Positions 36,681 to 45,936 of a DNA stretch of 64,000 nt are shown in pieces. The position numbers and the translations under genes were made by a program. The notes beneath the pieces are model-generated. The model was not told where the DNA came from. It searched no databases and saw only the letters and a list, made by a program, of their open reading frames with translations. This DNA comes from Arthrobacter sp. M2012083. GTDB taxonomy: Bacteria; Actinomycetota; Actinomycetes; Actinomycetales; Micrococcaceae. Position 1 is the stretch's first letter. Each line of letters starts with the position of its first letter. Location of the stretch: positions 1 to 64,000 of the forward strand of contig NZ_AKKK01000001.1 of NCBI RefSeq assembly GCF_000281065.1. Direction: 5' to 3'.

Positions 36681-36753
36681 GGGCCTTTAGCTCAGTTGGT
36701 AGAGCATCGGACTTTTAATCCGTGGGTCGTGGGTTCGATCCCCACAGGGCCCA
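36681..36753 (+). tRNA. tRNA-Lys (anticodon TTT)
   Basis: A 73-nt tRNA with acceptor GGGCCTT / AGGGCCC (one G-U pair), D-arm GCTCAGTTGGTAGAGC, anticodon loop CTTTTAA with anticodon TTT (36714-36716), and T-arm GTGGGTTCGATCCCCAC. The CCA end is not encoded. A strong terminator follows 10 nt later. Confidence 0.96.
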
Positions 36754-36763
36754 CCCTCCAAGA

Positions 36764-36798
36764 CAGGCCGGAGACGTTGAGTCTCCGGCCTGTTTTTT
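36764..36798 (+). terminator. tRNA-Lys terminator
   Basis: CAGGCCGGAGAC (36764-36775) pairs perfectly with GTCTCCGGCCTG (36781-36792), loop GTTGA, then TTTTTT. Confidence 0.93.
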
Positions 36799-36834
36799 GT
36801 TTCCGCCCGGACGCCCGGACGCCCCGACCCCCGT

Positions 36835-36878
36835 CAACGGACAAATCACCCCCGCACGCAGGGGTGAATTGTCCGTTG
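36835..36878. repeat. Long inverted repeat upstream of the GH51 gene
   Basis: CAACGGACAAATCACCCC (36835-36852) and GGGGTGAATTGTCCGTTG (36861-36878) pair over 18 bp with a single mismatch and an 8-nt loop. It lies between the tRNA terminator and the GH51 promoter; it may be a second terminator or an insulator. Confidence 0.6.
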
Positions 36879-36933
36879 GGCGGGGTTTCCCGAAAAAACT
36901 TCTTGACTCCTGCACCAAGGCCACGCCAGCATA

Positions 36934-36955
36934 GTTTCTATAACGTTGTAGAAAC
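36934..36955. promoter_or_regulatory. LacI-type operator upstream of the arabinofuranosidase
   Basis: GTTTCTATAAC (36934-36944) and GTTGTAGAAAC (36945-36955) form a 22-bp palindrome with one mismatched pair and a central CG, the usual shape of a LacI-family operator. TTGACT at 36903-36908 is a possible -35. Binding here would block transcription of the GH51 gene. Confidence 0.65.
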
Positions 36956-36992
36956 GGACAATGCAGCAACCCAGCAGACAAGGACTCACCCT

Positions 36993-38519
36993 TTGGGAAA
37001 TCAAGAGAACCCCACGGCCAAAATCACCCTTAACCCCGCGTTCGTGGTTGGCCCCGTCAGGAGGAAGACCTTCGGCGCTTTCGTGGAGCACCTGGGCCGC
37101 TGCGTCTACACGGGCATCTTCGAGCCCGAGCACCCCAAGGCTGACGACGATGGGTTCCGCACCGACGTCCTGGAGCTAACCAAGGAACTGGGCGTCTCCA
37201 CGGTCCGGTATCCGGGCGGCAACTTCGTGTCGGGCTATCGCTGGGAAGACGGAGTTGGGCCCAAGGAAGACCGCCCTACGCGGCTCGACCTCGCCTGGCA
37301 CTCCAGCGACCCCAACTTGGTGGGCGTGGACGAGTTCGCCAAGTGGTCCGGGAAGGCCGGCGTCGAGCCCATGATGGCCGTCAACCTCGGTACTCGAGGA
37401 ACCCAGGAAGCTTTGGATCTGCTGGAATATTCCAACATCAAGGGTGGTACGGCCCTGTCCGAACAGCGAAAGGCGAACGGCGCCGTCGAGCCCCACAGCA
37501 TCAAAATGTGGTGCCTCGGAAACGAGATGGACGGCTTCTGGCAGATCGGCCATAAGAAGGCGGGCGAGTATGCGCGGGTTGCCGCCGAAACGGCGCGGGC
37601 CATGCGCATGGTCAATCCGGATCTTGAACTTGTTGCCTGCGGAAGTTCGGCACCCACAATGCCGACGTTCGGTGAATGGGAGCGTGTGGTCCTCAGCGAG
37701 ACCTATGAACTGGTGGACCTGATCTCGGCGCACCAGTACTTCGAGGACTTCGGAGACCTGCAGGAGCATCTCTCCGCCGGGCACCGCATGGAAGCCTTCA
37801 TCAAGGACCTCGTGTCCCACATCGACCACGTGAAGTCGGCGACGAAGTCCGCAAAGCAGGTCAACGTTTCCTTCGATGAATGGAATGTCTGGCACATGTC
37901 CCGCGACGAGTCCAAGGCCCCCACCGGGGACGACTGGCCGGTTGCGCCCGTGCTCCTCGAGGACCGCTACACGGTGGCGGACGCAGTGGTGGTGGGCGAC
38001 CTCCTCATCACGCTGCTGCGCAACACGGACCGCGTCCACTCCGCGAGCCTCGCACAGCTGGTCAATGTGATCGCGCCGATCATGACTGAGCCGGGTGGTC
38101 GCGCCTGGAAGCAGACCACGTTCCACCCGTTCGCGCTCACCTCGCAGAACGCCTCAGGCACAGTGTTGAATCTCGCCGTCGAATCCCCGCTGCTGGAGAG
38201 TAAGACGACGTCCGGATTCACGTCCCTGTCAGCTGTGGCAACCTATGATGCCGAAGCCAGCGAGGCCGTGGTGTTCGCTGTGAACCGCTCAGCGACGGAC
38301 CCGCTGACGCTGGATGCCGCCGTCGGAAGCCTGGACCCAGCGAGGATTATCGAGGCTGTCACCTACACGAACAAGGATCCGTACTGGCAAGCGACGGCTG
38401 ACGATTCGACGTCGGTCCTGCCGTCCGAAAATGTCAGTGTAAAGCTCGACGGCGGCCGCCTCACTGGCGAGCTTCCGGCCGTGAGCTGGAGCATGATCCG
38501 CCTGGCCCTCAGCTCCTAA
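36993..38519 (+). CDS. Alpha-L-arabinofuranosidase, GH51
   Basis: A 508-aa intracellular GH51 enzyme releasing arabinose from arabino-oligosaccharides. The acid/base Glu178 is in CLGNEMDG and the nucleophile Glu296 in SFDEWNVW; the N-terminal VVGPVRRKTFGAFVEHLGRCVYTGIFEPEHP is typical. The frame stays open back through the tRNA gene, but homology starts here, and the TTG at 36993 has AAGGA 8 nt upstream. No signal peptide. A palindromic operator precedes it, and a LacI regulator lies 1.5 kb downstream, which may or may not be its regulator. Confidence 0.93.
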   Translation: MGNQENPTAKITLNPAFVVGPVRRKTFGAFVEHLGRCVYTGIFEPEHPKADDDGFRTDVLELTKELGVSTVRYPGGNFVSGYRWEDGVGPKEDRPTRLDLAWHSSDPNLVGVDEFAKWSGKAGVEPMMAVNLGTRGTQEALDLLEYSNIKGGTALSEQRKANGAVEPHSIKMWCLGNEMDGFWQIGHKKAGEYARVAAETARAMRMVNPDLELVACGSSAPTMPTFGEWERVVLSETYELVDLISAHQYFEDFGDLQEHLSAGHRMEAFIKDLVSHIDHVKSATKSAKQVNVSFDEWNVWHMSRDESKAPTGDDWPVAPVLLEDRYTVADAVVVGDLLITLLRNTDRVHSASLAQLVNVIAPIMTEPGGRAWKQTTFHPFALTSQNASGTVLNLAVESPLLESKTTSGFTSLSAVATYDAEASEAVVFAVNRSATDPLTLDAAVGSLDPARIIEAVTYTNKDPYWQATADDSTSVLPSENVSVKLDGGRLTGELPAVSWSMIRLALSS

Positions 38520-38890
38520 GCAATAGCCTGCGAACCGTCCCTGAAGATCGGGTACGCCGAGATCGGCGTGACCGTGGCAGTCGGGGTGGGCCCCGGTGCC
38601 TGCGTTGCAGGTCCCGGGGCCGGCTCGTCGGTAGTCACGATTTCCATTGACTCCATGTCCAGCAGGCGGCGGCTGCCGGTTTCGTCCTGGAGCCAAAAAA
38701 GGTCGGTGCCGGGCACTGTTTTCACTACAGTGCCGCGGTGATAAAGGCGGCCGTTGTGCCACGCCTCGATGAACTCGCCCGGCTTCAGCGCGTGTGGTTC
38801 ATCCTGGCTTCCAGGCAACGTGCCGAACGCCTGCGCCAGGCTTGCCTGTGTCTTCAGTGCCTGGAAAAGATCCCTGTTTACAATGCTCAT
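38516..38890 (-). CDS. Hypothetical protein
   Basis: A 124-aa protein with a compact beta-rich middle (EFIEAWHNGRLYHRGTVVKTVPGTDLFWLQDETGSRRLLDMESMEI) and a Pro/Thr-rich tail. GAGGGG lies 7 nt before the ATG, supporting the start. It overlaps the end of the GH51 gene by 4 bp on the opposite strand. No family recognised; no signal peptide or membrane helix. Confidence 0.65.
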   Translation of the reverse strand: MSIVNRDLFQALKTQASLAQAFGTLPGSQDEPHALKPGEFIEAWHNGRLYHRGTVVKTVPGTDLFWLQDETGSRRLLDMESMEIVTTDEPAPGPATQAPGPTPTATVTPISAYPIFRDGSQAIA

Positions 38891-39008
38891 GTCTGCACCC
38901 CTCAGCTGGCTGCGCGTCGTCTATGGCACCCAGCTTGGCGCATGTATGTTGCGGGCGCGTTGCAGGGAAATGTGCGATGTGTGACGGGTGGGCGGAAGCG
39001 GGAAAATG

Positions 39009-39779
39009 TCATTCCTCGAAGTTCGTCGGAATACTTTGGTCCCCGGCTACCTTCGCGATGATGCCGGCCGCCACAGTCCGGAGCTTGACGTTGCGATGGC
39101 TCGAGGCCCTGGTGAGGATTTGGAAGGCTGCGTCGCGACAGCACCTGTTCTGGGCCATGATGATGCCGACAGCGGTATCGATCGTCGCACGTGACTCCAA
39201 CGCGGCCGTGAGGTTATCGCGGGCGTCCCTCAGTTGCGCCATTTTCACGGCGAGGTGAAGCGCCTTGGCTCCGGTGGCCGTAACCCGCTCAGCGGCCATG
39301 ATGTCTTGTTGCGAGAAGCCGTGCCGGCATGGGGAGTAGAGGTTTACCACAGCCTCCGCAGTACTGTTCAGTTCCATGGGGAGGGCCAAAATGGAACCCA
39401 CGTCGGTTGCGGCGGCGGCTTTCATGTATTCCGGCCACCGCTGTTCAGTACGAACGTCCGGGACGTGGGAGATGGTCCGGGTCCGAAGGGCGGTGAGGCA
39501 CGGTCCATCGCCAAAACTATTCTGTATTTCATCAAGTCTCCGGGCGAGGGTATCGCTTTCCGCCACGGCCACCGGTTTCTTCTGCCGGATGACCGTCACG
39601 CCGCAAGCGATGGTATTTCCAGTCTTTGTCAGCTTGCTCGCGGTCATGCACGCGAAGTCTTCAAGAAACTCACGAATATCCGCATTCTCCACTAAAAGAT
39701 CCTGTAGTCGCACCAGGAAATCCGTCAGGTCCACTCCGGCTTGATCTTGGGCTGTTAGGGCTGTGTTGCGCTGGGCCAT
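39009..39779 (-). CDS. GAF and ANTAR domain protein (RNA-binding antiterminator)
   Basis: A 256-aa protein with an N-terminal GAF sensor domain (about 20-170) and a C-terminal ANTAR domain (about 185-245; LESRATIDTAVGIIMAQNRCCRDAAFQILTRASSHRNVKLRTVAAGII). ANTAR domains bind paired hairpins in mRNA leaders and prevent termination. The GAF ligand is unknown. It is divergent from the LacI gene across 265 bp that show no further gene. Targets are not evident in the window. Confidence 0.9.
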   Translation of the reverse strand: MAQRNTALTAQDQAGVDLTDFLVRLQDLLVENADIREFLEDFACMTASKLTKTGNTIACGVTVIRQKKPVAVAESDTLARRLDEIQNSFGDGPCLTALRTRTISHVPDVRTEQRWPEYMKAAAATDVGSILALPMELNSTAEAVVNLYSPCRHGFSQQDIMAAERVTATGAKALHLAVKMAQLRDARDNLTAALESRATIDTAVGIIMAQNRCCRDAAFQILTRASSHRNVKLRTVAAGIIAKVAGDQSIPTNFEE

Positions 39780-40044
39780 GGGGCCTCAATTCCAGCAACG
39801 CCGGAATACATGCATCCCGGCTGGGTGGCAGTGCGCTCGTATTCGCGCAAAACCCGAATATCAACCCCGGTCCCACAGCACCCGAAATCTCGTACTTGTG
39901 ACACTACGCCGATGCCAATCAACATGACAGGGCTTTGGGCCGTGATGGGATGTAGTCAACCCGACGAGCAAGAAGGATGCGGATGGACGCCGCATAAGGC
40001 CCTATCTGCAACGATGGATTCGAACGTATGGAAGGATCACCAGG

Positions 40045-41049
40045 ATGGCCGTCACCATGAACGACGTCGCACGCGCGGCGGGAGTCTCGTTGAAGACCGT
40101 CTCCAACGTCATCAACAACTACGAGTTCATCCGGCCCGCCACCAAGCAACGCGTCCTCGATGCGATTGACGAGCTCGGTTATGAAACCAACCTGACGGCC
40201 CGCAGCCTCCGATCCGGTAAGACCAGCATGCTTGGGCTGGTCCTCGCCGACCTCTCCATCCCGTACTACGCTGAGCTCGCCTCTGACATCATGAAGGCGG
40301 CATGGGCCCGCGGTTACCGCGTTTTGGTGGAGCAGTCCGGCAACGAGGCGGAGCACGAGAAGGCTGCGCTTCAAGGACAGTTCCGCAGCCTCACGGACGG
40401 CCTCCTCTTCATCCCGCTAGCGCTCGACGCCGAACAGATCATCGCCGCTGCCGGCAAGAAACCGCTGGTCCTCCTGGGCGAATTCGTGCAGGACCCCCGG
40501 CTGGACATGGTCCTCATCCAAAACCAGGAAGCCGCCGCCGCGGTTACCACGCACCTGCTGGCGGGTGGCCGCCGTCGTATAGCCGTCCTGGGAGCGCACG
40601 ACGGCGACGAAGCCGGCAGCAACGGCCTTCGCCTCCGCGGGTACCGGGCCGCGCTCGCTGCCGCAGGTGTGGAGTACGACCCGACGCTTGTGGTCCCCTG
40701 CGATTGGCGGCGCGACGGCGGTGCGGACGCCACTGCGAGGTTGCTGGACAGCGGCGTGGAATTCGACGCCGTCTTCGGGCTCAATGACGCCCTCGCCTTG
40801 GGGGCGCTGCACGAACTCCTGGTGCGCGGCAGGAATGTCCCGGAGGAAATAGCCGTGGCCGGCTTTGATGACATTGATGAGTCGCGGTTCGCATCGCCGT
40901 CGTTGACCACCGTGGCGCCGGGGCGGGCGGAAATTGCGGAGCGCGCCGTCGAACTCCTCATCCAGCGAATTGAAAGCAAGGACGCCGCGCCCGCTGTCCA
41001 GCAGCCGAAGGCGGCGTTTGAGCTGCGCGTCAGGCAGTCCGCGCCGTAG
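40045..41049 (+). CDS. LacI family transcriptional regulator
   Basis: A 334-aa LacI/GalR repressor. The N-terminal helix-turn-helix and hinge (MNDVARAAGVSLKTVSNVINNYEFIRPATKQRVLDAIDELGY) precede a periplasmic-binding-protein-like ligand domain (LGLVLADLSIPYYAEL..., VAGFDDIDESRFASPSLTTVAPG). The ATG at 40045 has AAGGA 8 nt upstream; a second ATG four codons later is possible. A sugar-type effector is likely. The next gene begins 47 bp downstream. Candidate operators in the window are at 36934, 54865 and 54943. Confidence 0.92.
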   Translation: MAVTMNDVARAAGVSLKTVSNVINNYEFIRPATKQRVLDAIDELGYETNLTARSLRSGKTSMLGLVLADLSIPYYAELASDIMKAAWARGYRVLVEQSGNEAEHEKAALQGQFRSLTDGLLFIPLALDAEQIIAAAGKKPLVLLGEFVQDPRLDMVLIQNQEAAAAVTTHLLAGGRRRIAVLGAHDGDEAGSNGLRLRGYRAALAAAGVEYDPTLVVPCDWRRDGGADATARLLDSGVEFDAVFGLNDALALGALHELLVRGRNVPEEIAVAGFDDIDESRFASPSLTTVAPGRAEIAERAVELLIQRIESKDAAPAVQQPKAAFELRVRQSAP

Positions 41050-41096
41050 GTGCTTGGTTTCGGGGCGCCAGTGTCCCGGCCGTTAGTGTTTGAGGA

Positions 41097-42197
41097 ATGA
41101 ACGTGATTCCCCCTGAAGTCATTACCCCTGCCGTCCTGGTCGACATCGATGTCCTGGACCGGAACATCGAACGGATGGCGTCGAGTGTGCGCGGACGCGG
41201 GCTGGGGCTTCGTCCGCATGTGAAGACGCACAAGACTTTGGAGATAGCGCGCAAGCAGCTCGCGGCGGGAGCCGCCGGTATAACGGTGGCCACGATCGGC
41301 GAGGCCGAGGTTTTCGCGACCGACGGCGTAAAGGACATTTTCATCGCCTACCCGCTCTGGGTTGAAGCGCCGCACGCGGAACGCCTGCGCGCCTTGGCGG
41401 CTCAGTGCCGCCTCGCTGTCGGCGTGGATTCAGCGGACAGTGCGACGGCGATGGGTGGCCGACTGGGCGCGGATGCCGGAAGCATAGAGGTACTGATCGA
41501 AGTGGACAGCGGGCATCACCGGAGCGGCGTTCTGCCTGACGAAGTGGTGGAGGTTGCACACGCCGCCGCCTCCGCCGGGTTGAACGTGGCAGGGGTCTTC
41601 ACTTTCCCGGGGCACAGCTACAAGCCCGGCATGCCAACCGGGGCAGCGGATAACGAGAATGAATCATTGGGGAGGGCTGCCGAGGCTTTGACGCAGGCCG
41701 GCTTTGAAGTAAAGACCATCAGCGGGGGATCCACACCTACTGCCCTGATCTCCGGCGAATCCGCGGCAACCGACCTGCGTCCCGGAGTCTACGTGTTCGG
41801 CGACGCCCAGCAATTGGAACTCGAACGCTGTAGCTGGGACGATGTCGCACTGACCGTCGCCGCTACCGTGGTGAGCCGGCACGAAGCCCGCGGCGGGAAC
41901 GTGCGCCGGATCGTGGTGGACGCCGGCAGCAAAATCCTGGGCAGTGACCGCCCGGACTGGGCCACGGGATACGGGCGGCTTCCCGAATTCCACGAAGCCA
42001 AGGTGACTGCGCTGTCCGAGCACCACGCCACGATTATGTGGCCGGATTCGTCGGAACTGCCGCCCCTGGGCACGCGGCTCCGGATCATTCCCAACCATGT
42101 GTGCCTCACCATGAACCTCGTGGATGAGGTCACGGTTGTCCGTGCCGGGGCCGTAGTTGAGCAGTGGACTGTGGCCGCGCGGGGCCGGAACAACTAA
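41097..42197 (+). CDS. D-threonine aldolase / D-serine dehydratase-like PLP enzyme
   Basis: A 366-aa fold-type III PLP enzyme. The N-terminal alanine-racemase-like barrel carries the PLP lysine in RPHVKTHK, and the C-terminal beta domain has the HVCLTMN motif whose His and Cys bind the metal in D-threonine aldolase and D-serine dehydratase. It probably acts on a D-beta-hydroxy amino acid. The ATG lies 7 nt after TAGTGT; GAGGA is too close to be a ribosome site. It follows the LacI gene but has its own -10 candidate. Confidence 0.87.
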   Translation: MNVIPPEVITPAVLVDIDVLDRNIERMASSVRGRGLGLRPHVKTHKTLEIARKQLAAGAAGITVATIGEAEVFATDGVKDIFIAYPLWVEAPHAERLRALAAQCRLAVGVDSADSATAMGGRLGADAGSIEVLIEVDSGHHRSGVLPDEVVEVAHAAASAGLNVAGVFTFPGHSYKPGMPTGAADNENESLGRAAEALTQAGFEVKTISGGSTPTALISGESAATDLRPGVYVFGDAQQLELERCSWDDVALTVAATVVSRHEARGGNVRRIVVDAGSKILGSDRPDWATGYGRLPEFHEAKVTALSEHHATIMWPDSSELPPLGTRLRIIPNHVCLTMNLVDEVTVVRAGAVVEQWTVAARGRNN

Positions 42198-42271
42198 CCG
42201 GGAACACCCAACCCAGGCAAGCGCCCGCGGATCGGCAGGTCTTCGTGGACCTGATGGACCACTACTTGGAG

Positions 42272-42793
42272 CTAGGCGACGGCCGGCATGGTCTGGGACA
42301 GGGTGTGGAACTCCCGGTTGTGATAAACCAACGGAGCTGAGCCGGACGGATTGGACCTGATTTCCAGGACCCTCGCGGCCAGCAGCACCGAGCCTCCCAG
42401 CGGTGCCCGGTGGATGATTTCGCAACGCAACGCCCAATCGGCCTCCCGGAGTAGGGGCTCACCTGTGGGCAGTACTTCCCAATCCATGGAGTCCGTGAAA
42501 CGCGGGGCTGATGGGTCGGCGAAGGTCCGCACGAGCTCCACCTGATCGACGCCGACCAGGTGGACCACGATGGTTTGTGCGGCTGCGATGTGAGAAGCCG
42601 AACGGCCGCCGGTTACAGAGAATGCCAGCGTTGGTGGATCCACCGCCACCGATGCTACTGAGGACGCCGTCAGCCCCACCGCTCCCTCAGGGCAGGTTGC
42701 GGTGACAATAGCGACTCCCGCCGGATGAGCGCGAAACGCAGCCCTGAAAAGCTGACCGACTGATTCGGATGGCAGGGGCTTGGGCTGGGTCAT
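42272..42793 (-). CDS. Flavin reductase family protein
   Basis: A 173-aa flavin reductase-like domain protein (FRAAFRAHPAGVAIVTATCPEGAVGLTASSVASVAVDPPTLAFSV, then LVYHNREFHTL), which reduces FMN or FAD with NAD(P)H, usually for a partner monooxygenase. GAAGG lies 8 nt before the ATG. No monooxygenase adjoins. The promoter has the 19-bp spacer and dyad of a MerR/SoxR-activated gene, so redox-stress induction is likely. Confidence 0.88.
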   Translation of the reverse strand: MTQPKPLPSESVGQLFRAAFRAHPAGVAIVTATCPEGAVGLTASSVASVAVDPPTLAFSVTGGRSASHIAAAQTIVVHLVGVDQVELVRTFADPSAPRFTDSMDWEVLPTGEPLLREADWALRCEIIHRAPLGGSVLLAARVLEIRSNPSGSAPLVYHNREFHTLSQTMPAVA

Positions 42794-42862
42794 TCATACA
42801 CCTTCGTGGGATTGGAGCCGGGACTCGTTCGGGACGGTGCCTTGGAGGCACACACCTGATTG

Positions 42863-42893
42863 ATGCTAGGACCTCAACTTAAGTTGAGGTCAA
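42863..42893 (-). promoter_or_regulatory. MerR/SoxR-type promoter of the flavin reductase
   Basis: On the minus strand, -35 TTGACC (42893-42888) and -10 TAGCAT (42868-42863) are separated by 19 bp, longer than normal. A perfect 22-bp palindrome (GACCTCAACTT and its complement, 42870-42891) fills the spacer. The core CCTCAACTTAAGTTGAGG differs from the E. coli SoxR box only in the order of the central bases. A MerR-family activator in trans is inferred. Confidence 0.8.
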
Positions 42894-43001
42894 TTCCTGA
42901 GAAACCGACCCCCGACTGAGACGATTTGGAAACGTAGCCGAAACTTCCGCTCCCTACGCTGGTCACAATCTGTCCAGGTGCCCGGCGTCCAAGGAGTAAC
43001 C

Positions 43002-43304
43002 ATGCATCTTTTGCCCCGTGAGCAGGAGAAACTCATGATCGTGGTGGCTGCCGACCTCGCGCGGCGCCGCCAAGGGCGAGGACTCAAACTGAACTACCCG
43101 GAAGCCGTGGCGATCATCAGCTACGAGCTCCTCGAAGGCGCCCGCGACGGCCGAACAGTCGCCCAACTCATGAGTTACGGAACCACCGTGCTCCGCCGTG
43201 AGGACGTTATGGAGGGCGTGCCGGAGATGATCCACGACGTCCAGATCGAAGCCACCTTCCCTGACGGCACCAAGCTCGTCACCGTCCACAACCCCATCCG
43301 TTAG
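43002..43304 (+). CDS. ureA: Urease subunit gamma
   Basis: A 100-aa urease gamma subunit ([40 protein letters not shown]), part of the UreABC enzyme that splits urea to ammonia and carbon dioxide. AAGGAG is 5 nt before the ATG at 43002. TACGCT at 42955-42960 is a possible -10. First gene of ureABCEFGD. Confidence 0.96.
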   Translation: MHLLPREQEKLMIVVAADLARRRQGRGLKLNYPEAVAIISYELLEGARDGRTVAQLMSYGTTVLRREDVMEGVPEMIHDVQIEATFPDGTKLVTVHNPIR

Positions 43305-43312
43305 GAGCCCCC

Positions 43313-43684
43313 ATGATCCCCGGCGAATACAGGCTCCACCCTGGTTCCATCGCGTGTAACGGCGGCCGCGCGGCGATCGCCGTCGACGTGGTGAACCGCG
43401 GCGACCGGCCCGTCCAGGTCGGTTCGCACTACCACTTTGCCGAGGCGAACAACGCCCTGGAGTTCGACCGCGAAGCCGCTTACGGCCGCCGTCTGGACAT
43501 TCCCGCGGGCACAGCCGCCCGTTTCGAACCCGGCGACCGGAAGACCGTCCAGCTGATCGCGATTGCCGGGGCCCGGGAAGTTTTCGGGCTCAGTAGCGCC
43601 GTTAATGGAAGGCTCGACGGCGGCACTCACCTGAGCGGGGCTGCTTCGCTGAGCGGGACTGCTTCCGAGGGGGACGCCCAGTGA
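43313..43684 (+). CDS. ureB: Urease subunit beta
   Basis: A 123-aa beta subunit ([49 protein letters not shown]), with a C-terminal Ser/Ala-rich tail ([17 protein letters not shown]) a little longer than usual. AGGAG precedes the ATG. Its stop overlaps the ureC GTG start by 4 nt, coupling the subunits. Confidence 0.96.
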   Translation: MIPGEYRLHPGSIACNGGRAAIAVDVVNRGDRPVQVGSHYHFAEANNALEFDREAAYGRRLDIPAGTAARFEPGDRKTVQLIAIAGAREVFGLSSAVNGRLDGGTHLSGAASLSGTASEGDAQ

Positions 43685-45411
43685 GCCTCGAGATTCCCCG
43701 CAAGCAGTACGCCGAGCTATACGGTCCGACCACCGGTGACGCCATCCGTCTGGCCGACACCGAACTGTTCCTCGAAATCGAGAAGGACCACACGGTCTAC
43801 GGTGAAGAAGTGGTCTTCGGTGGCGGCAAGGTCATTCGCGACGGGATGGGCCAGAACGGCCAGCTCATCCGCTCGGAGGACATCCCGGACACAGTGATCA
43901 CCAATGTGATCGTCCTGGACTACACCGGGATCTACAAAGCCGACGTCGCCCTGAGAGACGGGCACATCTTCAAAATCGGTAAGGCCGGCAACCCCCAAAT
44001 CAGCGATGGTGTGGACATCACCATCGGCGCCAGCACGGAAATTATCGCCGGTGAACGGAAAATCCTCACCGCCGGCGGCATCGATACCCACATCCACTTC
44101 ATCTCCCCCGAACAAGTGCCGGCAGCCCTGTGCAACGGCATCACCACCATGGTGGGCGGCGGCACCGGTCCGGCCGAAGGAACCAAAGCCACCACCATCA
44201 CACCCGGCGCCTGGCACATCTCCCGGATGCTCCAGGCCGCCGAAGGGCTCCCCGTAAACATCGGCCTCTTCGGCAAGGGCCACGCGTCCGCCGTCGAGCC
44301 CCTCGCAGAGCAGATCCGCGCCGGTGCCGTCGGGCTCAAAGTCCATGAAGACTGGGGCTCTACGACCTCATCCATCGACATGTCCTTGCGCGTAGCTGAT
44401 GACTACGACGTCCAGGTTGCCATCCATACAGACACGCTCAACGAGTGCGGCTTCGTGGAAGACACCATCCGGGCGATCGACGGGCGCGTGATTCACACCT
44501 TCCACACCGAAGGTGCAGGCGGTGGCCACGCCCCCGACATTATCAAGATCGCCGGCCTGCCCAACGTGCTTCCCGCCTCCACCAACCCCACGCTTCCGTA
44601 CACCAAAAACACCATCGAAGAGCACCTGGACATGCTCATGGTCTGCCACCACCTCAACCCGGACATCCCGGAGGACGTGGCCTTCGCCGACTCACGAATC
44701 CGCGCCGAAACCATCGCTGCGGAAGATGTCCTGCACGACCTCGGCATCTTCGCGATCACGTCCTCGGACTCCCAAGCCATGGGACGCGTGGGCGAAGTGG
44801 TTACCCGCACCTGGCAGGTAGCCGACGCCATGAAACGCCAGCGCGGCGTCCTCCACGATCCATCCGGTGCCGTCCATGGATCCACCGAATCCGATAACTT
44901 CCGGCTCAAGCGCTACATCGCCAAATACACCATCAACGCGGCCATCGCCCAAGGCATGGCCGACGTCATCGGCTCCGTGGAAGAAGGCAAATTCGCCGAC
45001 CTCGTCCTCTGGGACCCTGCCTTCTTCGGCGTGAAACCCGAACTGGTCATCAAAGGCGGACAAATCGCCTACGCACTCATGGGCGACGCCAACGCCTCCA
45101 TTCCCACACCGCAACCACGCACCATGCGGCCCATGTTCGCCACGTACGGCAAGGCGCTTCAACAGACATCCATCACGTTCCTGTCCAAAGCCGCCATCGA
45201 CGCCGGAGTACCCGCCCAACTCGGCCTCGAACGCATCATCAAACCCGTCAGCGGCATTCGCAACCTCAGCAAAGCGGACCTCAAATACAACGGCGAAACC
45301 CCGGACATCGCCGTCGACCCCGAAACCTACAAAGTCAGCGTTGACGGCGTCGAAGTCACCTCCCAGCCCTCCGACGTTCTGCCCATGGCCCAGCGTTACT
45401 TCCTCTTCTAG
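43681..45411 (+). CDS. ureC: Urease subunit alpha (catalytic)
   Basis: A 576-aa catalytic subunit. The dinickel site is intact: HIHF, the carbamylated lysine in [33 protein letters not shown], and the flap region [22 protein letters not shown]. It starts with GTG, overlapping ureB. The length is typical. Codons end mostly in C, unlike ureF and ureD in the same operon. Confidence 0.97.
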   Translation: MSLEIPRKQYAELYGPTTGDAIRLADTELFLEIEKDHTVYGEEVVFGGGKVIRDGMGQNGQLIRSEDIPDTVITNVIVLDYTGIYKADVALRDGHIFKIGKAGNPQISDGVDITIGASTEIIAGERKILTAGGIDTHIHFISPEQVPAALCNGITTMVGGGTGPAEGTKATTITPGAWHISRMLQAAEGLPVNIGLFGKGHASAVEPLAEQIRAGAVGLKVHEDWGSTTSSIDMSLRVADDYDVQVAIHTDTLNECGFVEDTIRAIDGRVIHTFHTEGAGGGHAPDIIKIAGLPNVLPASTNPTLPYTKNTIEEHLDMLMVCHHLNPDIPEDVAFADSRIRAETIAAEDVLHDLGIFAITSSDSQAMGRVGEVVTRTWQVADAMKRQRGVLHDPSGAVHGSTESDNFRLKRYIAKYTINAAIAQGMADVIGSVEEGKFADLVLWDPAFFGVKPELVIKGGQIAYALMGDANASIPTPQPRTMRPMFATYGKALQQTSITFLSKAAIDAGVPAQLGLERIIKPVSGIRNLSKADLKYNGETPDIAVDPETYKVSVDGVEVTSQPSDVLPMAQRYFLF

Positions 45412-45419
45412 GAGCCTCC

Positions 45420-45893
45420 ATGATCATCGAAAAAATCCTGGGCAACCTCCACGAACAGCCCAACCACTACGCAGGCCGACATAAAGAAAAAGTAGTCCTG
45501 CCCAGCGCCCTGCTGGTCAAACGCATCCAACGTGTCACCACCGACCACGGCAAAGAACTCGGCATCCGCCTCCCCACCGGAACCGGCGACCTCCGCGACG
45601 GAGACATCCTCGCCGTCGACGACCACAACATCATCGTCGTCTCCGTGCTGCCCACGGACGTCCTGGTCATCGCCGCGCGCAGCATCCACGAAATGGGCAT
45701 CGTGGCACATTCACTCGGCAACCGGCACTTGCAGGCACAGTTCTTCGACTCTTCATCCGAGTACGGCGGTGAGGTCATGGTTTGTCAGTACGACCACACT
45801 GTGGAGGACTATCTGAAAAGCGTCGGCGTCCCCTACGACAGGCAAGAACGGGTCATGCCGGTTGCCTTCCGCCATGCTGAGCACTCGCACTAA
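45420..45893 (+). CDS. ureE: Urease accessory protein UreE (nickel chaperone)
   Basis: A 157-aa nickel-binding chaperone that delivers nickel to the UreG/UreDF complex. The N-terminal peptide-binding domain and metal-binding domain (AARSIHEMGIVAHSLGNRHLQAQFF) are present; the C-terminal His stretch is short (HAEHSH). AGGAG is 7 nt before the ATG. Confidence 0.94.
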   Translation: MIIEKILGNLHEQPNHYAGRHKEKVVLPSALLVKRIQRVTTDHGKELGIRLPTGTGDLRDGDILAVDDHNIIVVSVLPTDVLVIAARSIHEMGIVAHSLGNRHLQAQFFDSSSEYGGEVMVCQYDHTVEDYLKSVGVPYDRQERVMPVAFRHAEHSH

Positions 45894-45936
45894 AGCCGTG
45901 AGCCGCCTCTGGTTGGGTGCGCGCGCTTGCGCTTCA

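Noticed and set aside
36459..36992. In-frame N-terminal extension of the GH51 gene
   Set aside because: It runs through the tRNA-Lys gene and its terminator; GH51 homology begins at 36993, where a good ribosome site lies.
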